DNA of 64,000 nucleotides from an uncultured candidate division Zixibacteria bacterium (GTDB lineage: Bacteria > Zixibacteria > MSB-5A5 > SM1-73): contig CAIVRH010000039.1 in the NCBI GenBank assembly GCA_903908285.1, positions 62,001 to 126,000 on the forward strand, in the 5' to 3' direction. The notes under the pieces were generated by a model that was not told the DNA's origin, made no database searches, and saw nothing but the letters and a program-made list of their open reading frames with translations. This document shows positions 60,293 through 64,000 of this stretch, piece after piece. The position numbers were made by a program, and so were the translations under genes. Position 1 is the first letter of the stretch. Each line of letters opens with the position of its first letter.

Positions 60293-60868
60293 ATGAACAA
60301 AACAAAATTTATTTTCGGTTTCTGTTTAGTTATAGTTTTTCTTTTCTGCTTTGCTTTTGCAGAACAGTCACATAAAACTGCTTCTGGTATCAGGGAGATA
60401 AATGCCGAACAAACCAGAGTTCCATCCAGTAATCTTACACCAGAATCTTCCACTGCTGTTGGAGACAAGGTTGCGCTCCAGGAAATAACTTCATTACCAA
60501 AGTCAGCCAATTTTATTCTGGTTACGGATGTTCTGGATGGCTTTGGCGGACAGAAACACGGCAATGCCTGTGATCTCTCCTATTTTGCCGGCGGCCAATC
60601 TTCTCCAATAGGTATGGGTAGCAGTGCCAATTTCAAACTTCATGCTGGTTTTATCTCTTCAACGTGGGTGAAATGTGGAGACGCTAATGCAAGTGGTGTA
60701 GTTGAAATAGGAGATGTGGTTTATCTAATCACTTATCTTTACAAAAATGGACCTTGTCCAGTACCATATCAGTCTGGAGAAGCTAATTGCTCAGGGTTGA
60801 TCGAGGTGGGGGATATTGTTTCTCTGATTGCTTATTTATATAAAGGAGGGCCTGAGCCGATTTGTTGA
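60293..60868 (+). CDS. Small secreted dockerin-tail protein
   Basis: The ATG at 60293 follows GAGGTGCAAA, giving 191 residues. Signal peptide MNKTKFIFGFCLVIVFLFCF. Residues about 25-120 form a small domain with DVLDGFGGQKHGNACDLSYF then AGGQSSPIGMGSSANFKLHA and GFISS. The dockerin-like tail (about 128-191) is atypical: the first loop reads GDANASGVVEIGD and the second ANCSGLIEVGD, with Ser in place of a calcium-binding Asp in each. It ends GGPEPIC. It is 168 bp after the fibre-like gene. Confidence 0.8.
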   Translation: MNKTKFIFGFCLVIVFLFCFAFAEQSHKTASGIREINAEQTRVPSSNLTPESSTAVGDKVALQEITSLPKSANFILVTDVLDGFGGQKHGNACDLSYFAGGQSSPIGMGSSANFKLHAGFISSTWVKCGDANASGVVEIGDVVYLITYLYKNGPCPVPYQSGEANCSGLIEVGDIVSLIAYLYKGGPEPIC

Positions 60869-60872
60869 AAAT

Positions 60873-60942
60873 CCCGCCATAGGCGGGGCAGAAAACCTCA
60901 CCACCTTTTTATTCCCTCTCTCCTTAATTAAGGAGAGGGGGA
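60873..60942. terminator. Palindromes between convergent genes
   Basis: CCCGCC ATA GGCGGG (60873-60887) right after the dockerin-tail stop, and a perfect 20-bp palindrome CTCTCCTTAATTAAGGAGAG (60918-60937) right before the convergent stop, the latter belonging to the dispersed CCCTCTCC family. They may end transcription in both directions. Confidence 0.6.
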
Positions 60943-60946
60943 GTGG

Positions 60947-62101
60947 TTATTTCAATGCTTCTGACGGTCGGGAATAATCCCGATATAAGCTATAACTTCT
61001 AAATATCTCTTCCGGCAGAACCGGTTTTCCTTTGGTGATCAAGCTTACCAAATTCAAAGCAATCCCCGGACCAAGCATCAATCCTTGACCGCAGAAACCT
61101 ACAGCTAAATAAATTCCATCTGAATCTTTAACTTTGTCCACAATAGGAACGCCGTCCGGGGTCATGGGATAAAGCCCCCGCCAGGTCCTGCGCACCCGGA
61201 TATTCTTGAGGCGGGGGAAAAGCAGGATCAGTCTTCTGGCAGCTTGCGGCAGAAAATCCGATGTGGAATCCCGATTGACTCCGGGAATAATCGGTTCAGG
61301 GGTCAGACAAAATACTATGTGTCCTTCAACCTCCTGATAAAAATAAAAATTCTTCGATCCGGAGAATTCACGAATATCTACCACCATTGGGTTGAAGAAC
61401 TGTTTGACGGGTTCGGTAACTCCACCCTCATGCGAATCCGGCATAACCGGCAAATCCACCCCGATCAACTTCCCCACCTCCTGCGCATTCGCCCCGGCCG
61501 CAATCAGCACTTCTTCCGCATTGTAGGTTCCCTTATTGGTTTTGATTTGTATCCCCGAATTATTCTCATCTTTAATTCCTATCACCTTTTCCTGAAACCT
61601 GAAAGTCGTCCCAAGATTTTTCGACTGTCGATAAAATGCCTGTGCCGCCAACATAGGTGAAAGGTTTCCGTCTTCGGGCGAATAGGTTCCTCCTCTTAAT
61701 CCTTGCGGGTTAATACCGGGAAGATACCGGATTAATGCCTCTGCATCCAGCCAGTCAATATTCAAGCCATATTTTTTCTGTATGACCAGTAGATCCTTTA
61801 AGCTTTTCTCGTGCCCCTCCGTGTAAGCCGGAAAGCTATATCCACCCCGGTTAAAATGAATGTCATCACCATATTCCTCTTTCCAACGCGAAAAGACGTC
61901 CAAGCTCAACTGACAGGTCTGAATCTTAGCCGGATCGGAATGAGTGGCTCTTACTCCACCGATAGCTGCCTTGTTTTGGCCTTGTCCGGGAGAGGGAAGC
62001 TCATCTATGACCAAAACCTTGAGCTTTTCTTTGGCTAAGAAGAAGGAGGTGGGTAATCCCGCGCTCCCCGCTCCGATTATGATAACATCGTAATTTGACA
62101 T
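60947..62101 (-). CDS. DadA/sarcosine-oxidase-beta-like FAD oxidoreductase
   Basis: A 384-residue enzyme. FAD motif VIIIGAGSAGLPTSFFLAKE at the N terminus; then FNRGGYSFPAYTEG, GGTYSPEDGNLSPMLAAQAF, NAEEVLIAAGANAQEVG and, near the end, RTWRGLYPMTPDGVPIVDKV and FCGQGLMLGPGIALNLV. This is the DAO/DadA family that oxidises amino acids or secondary amines. It lies 134 bp downstream of a ferredoxin-bearing oxidoreductase gene; such pairs form dye-linked proline, opine or D-amino-acid dehydrogenases. Confidence 0.9.
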   Translation of the reverse strand: MSNYDVIIIGAGSAGLPTSFFLAKEKLKVLVIDELPSPGQGQNKAAIGGVRATHSDPAKIQTCQLSLDVFSRWKEEYGDDIHFNRGGYSFPAYTEGHEKSLKDLLVIQKKYGLNIDWLDAEALIRYLPGINPQGLRGGTYSPEDGNLSPMLAAQAFYRQSKNLGTTFRFQEKVIGIKDENNSGIQIKTNKGTYNAEEVLIAAGANAQEVGKLIGVDLPVMPDSHEGGVTEPVKQFFNPMVVDIREFSGSKNFYFYQEVEGHIVFCLTPEPIIPGVNRDSTSDFLPQAARRLILLFPRLKNIRVRRTWRGLYPMTPDGVPIVDKVKDSDGIYLAVGFCGQGLMLGPGIALNLVSLITKGKPVLPEEIFRSYSLYRDYSRPSEALK

Positions 62102-62235
62102 TTAAGTTTTGAGCAATGAGTAATGAGTATCGAGTTTTGATTTTATAGTCTTAAATTTTGAACTTTAAACTTTGAACCTTAAACGCTTTTCTCCACCTTG
62201 CCCCCTTGAATCCTCGACCCCTTGAACCCTCATTA

Positions 62236-64000
62236 TCATTTTACTTCACCAGAAAGCATATCCAGCTTAACTTCCGCTACCAGAGGTCTTAACGTGAACG
62301 GGATAATATCACAAAGATCCACACCTTCCTGCTGGTAAATTCTCATTATCAGGGATTGGCATGTTTTTCCACCGCAGGCCCCCATGCCACATCTTAAGAT
62401 TTTGAGCTGGTTCATATCGATTACACCTTGCCGAATCATCTTCCTGATTTCGCCTGCTTTAACCCTTTCGCATCGGCAGATAATGGTTTCATCATCTATG
62501 CAGGAAGTTGCTGGAGCATCGATCGGCTCGCTGATCTGAGGATTTTGGATTTTAAATCCTGTTATCTGAACAGCTTTTTCTTTGGGGACTTTTAAGGTAA
62601 CCAGAATAGTTCGGTCATAAACTTTCCTTTTAGTTATTTTTTCCACTTTTGCCTGGGTTACAAAGTTGCCATCCATATCCACTGCATCCACTTCATCTCC
62701 GATTTTGACGTTCAATTCCAAAAGCTCAAAGGGGATGGTTACCAAGCCTTCGGGTCCTTCTTTTCTGATATCTGCTAAGGTAATCGCCAAGCCCGGACAC
62801 ACCGCCACACATAAGGTGCAGCCGGTGCATTCATCTTTGACTACATCGGGGAGACCGAAAATCGGATCACCGATCATCGCGATCATGTCTTTGGGGCAGA
62901 TATGTATGCAAGGGTCGCAGGGGATTTCCTGAATGCACCGGATTACTGGGAAAAGTCCGGACTCCAGAGGTTTTATATCCAAAGTTGACGTCTTGCCCGG
63001 CTTGCTTTTGAGAATCTCCCATCTTTGAAACCATTCTTCCGGAACTGAAACATTTTTCCCCAAAGATTGAGCGATTTGCCTGCCTGAAATTTTCCCGGAG
63101 AAGATAGCAGCGGATGCCTCTGCAATCTCCAGCGCATCACCGGCAGAATAAACATCCATGCCAAACTTCTTAGCCTGATCATAAAGCTCGTTGACCGGGT
63201 TTAAGCCCACCGCCACCAGCAATGTATCCGCTGAGAAAGTTTTTTCCGTTCCCGGAATCTCCTTGAAATTCTTATCCACCTCTGCCACGGTAACCCATTC
63301 AACTTTATCCTTACCCCCGGCGCATTTGACAGTATGAGAGGTCCAGACCGGAACTCCCAATCTTTTTATTTTATCCTGGTGGACTTTATATCCCCCCACC
63401 TGGGGCATCGCTTCCACCAGACCGACTACATTGATCCCGGCTTGAAGCGCATGATAGGCGGCAATCAGGCCGACATTACCTCCGCCAACTATAAAGAGTT
63501 TGTCCGAAGGGCGAATCAGATCACGATTGACCAAAGTCTGAAAAGCCCCCGCACCATACACACCGGGAAGATCGCAGCCGGGGAAGGATAATGCTTTTTC
63601 CCGGGCGCCGGCAGCGATTAAGAGTTTTTGGGGATTGAGTAAAAGATATTCATTATCATTCACCACTCCGATTTTTTTATCCCTATAGCATGCCACTGCG
63701 GTGGTATTCAACATCACGCGGATATTCGGATATTTTTCTATCTCCGCGGCAAGTTTGGTGGCGATATCAATCCCCCTGGTTCCCGCATAGCAATCTGCCA
63801 CCGTGCCGAAGAAGGAGTGAGTTTGCAAAACCAGCTTTCCCCCCAAACGGTGCTTGTCATCCACGATTAGAACATCCGTCCCCAGCGACGCCAATTCCAA
63901 AGCGGCGGTGATGCCGGCGGGTCCCCCCCCTACGATCAGCACGTCGGTGTCAATTACCGGAATAGGTTTAAATCCGAGGGAGAACTCGTTAGATGCCGGA
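62236..64000 (-). CDS. Alpha-subunit-like FAD/NAD oxidoreductase with ferredoxin and BFD domains, 5' end beyond window
   Basis: The frame stays open to the right edge (reading VIDTDVLIVGGGPAG and further upstream), so the start is outside; at least 588 residues. FAD motif LIVGGGPAGITAALELASLG; NAD part FIVGGGNVGLIAAYHALQAG (about residue 155 of the visible part); ferredoxin segment with CDPCIHICP and CTGCTLCVAVCP (up to two 4Fe-4S clusters); and a C-terminal BFD-type 2Fe-2S site with ICRCERV and CGMGACGGKTC. This resembles the alpha subunit of opine/proline/hydrogen-cyanide-synthase-type dehydrogenases. Partner of the gene at 60947. Confidence 0.9.
   Translation of the reverse strand, partial: PASNEFSLGFKPIPVIDTDVLIVGGGPAGITAALELASLGTDVLIVDDKHRLGGKLVLQTHSFFGTVADCYAGTRGIDIATKLAAEIEKYPNIRVMLNTTAVACYRDKKIGVVNDNEYLLLNPQKLLIAAGAREKALSFPGCDLPGVYGAGAFQTLVNRDLIRPSDKLFIVGGGNVGLIAAYHALQAGINVVGLVEAMPQVGGYKVHQDKIKRLGVPVWTSHTVKCAGGKDKVEWVTVAEVDKNFKEIPGTEKTFSADTLLVAVGLNPVNELYDQAKKFGMDVYSAGDALEIAEASAAIFSGKISGRQIAQSLGKNVSVPEEWFQRWEILKSKPGKTSTLDIKPLESGLFPVIRCIQEIPCDPCIHICPKDMIAMIGDPIFGLPDVVKDECTGCTLCVAVCPGLAITLADIRKEGPEGLVTIPFELLELNVKIGDEVDAVDMDGNFVTQAKVEKITKRKVYDRTILVTLKVPKEKAVQITGFKIQNPQISEPIDAPATSCIDDETIICRCERVKAGEIRKMIRQGVIDMNQLKILRCGMGACGGKTCQSLIMRIYQQEGVDLCDIIPFTLRPLVAEVKLDMLSGEVK

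Noticed and set aside
1-64000. tRNA, rRNA, transposase, phage or toxin-antitoxin genes
   Set aside because: I looked for cloverleaf-like stretches, rRNA-like blocks and transposase or phage protein motifs and found none I could support by eye; a tRNAscan and HMM run would settle this.

Overview
This 64 kb window is chromosomal DNA of a Gram-negative, probably anaerobic or microaerophilic uncultivated bacterium. An outer membrane is implied by an OmpA/Pal-type lipoprotein, a LolD/MacB-type transporter and a periplasmic multihaem cytochrome. Five secreted proteins end in a paired dockerin-like module built on the motif GDVVYLINYLF; from memory this style is common in Zixibacteria and related FCB-group candidate phyla. 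That taxonomic guess is inference, because no rRNA or universal marker is present apart from nusB and rib genes. No tRNA, rRNA, CRISPR array, phage or transposase gene was recognised.

Layout. 1-10.7 kb: a partial beta-propeller gene, a subtilase with FG-GAP repeats and dockerin, then a minus-strand membrane/envelope set (Pal-like, MarC-like, DedA, CNNM/CBS, HtpX), then a plus-strand beta-propeller-dockerin gene. 10.7-13.8 kb: a repeat-rich intergenic island that carries what I read as a solitary integron gene cassette (11610-12988) with two unknown genes and a well-formed attC. 13.8-18.3 kb: two tandem secreted dockerin paralogues. 18.7-23.4 kb: a glycan or lipid assembly trio (LPG-synthase-TM protein, GT4 glycosyltransferase, DUF2723 protein). 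23.5-28.1 kb: a riboflavin operon, ribD-ribE-ribBA-ribH-nusB, under an FMN riboswitch and invaded by palindromic repeats, one of them inside ribD. 28.4-37.6 kb: a plus-strand run of unrelated small enzymes and secreted proteins. 37.6-40.8 kb: a tripartite ABC efflux/export operon. 41.2-44.4 kb: phosphate transport (DUF47 plus Pit) and an M29 aminopeptidase. 44.6-47.8 kb: NAD synthetase, a zinc-ribbon/HPPD-like dioxygenase and a small membrane protein. 47.9-57.9 kb: an oxygen and possibly nitric-oxide defence island (rubrerythrin, three ferritin-like proteins, superoxide reductase, molybdopterin enzyme, octahaem cytochrome, flavodiiron protein, rubredoxin, NADH:rubredoxin-type reductase, Fur/PerR regulator, HisKA-only sensor). 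58.8-60.9 kb: two secreted proteins. 60.9-64 kb: a two-subunit amino-acid or amine dehydrogenase, cut by the window edge.

How it fits together. The defence island encodes a complete electron path: NAD(P)H to the FAD reductase, to rubredoxin, to flavodiiron protein, superoxide reductase and rubrerythrin. The surface is modular: different N-terminal domains (protease, propeller, cadherin-like repeats) share one C-terminal dockerin-like tail, and two of these genes share the whole 3' end including the terminator. The most unusual item is the integron cassette. Its boundaries follow the integron rule that the cassette's own left end pairs with its own R'' site, and no integrase gene or neighbouring attC is visible.
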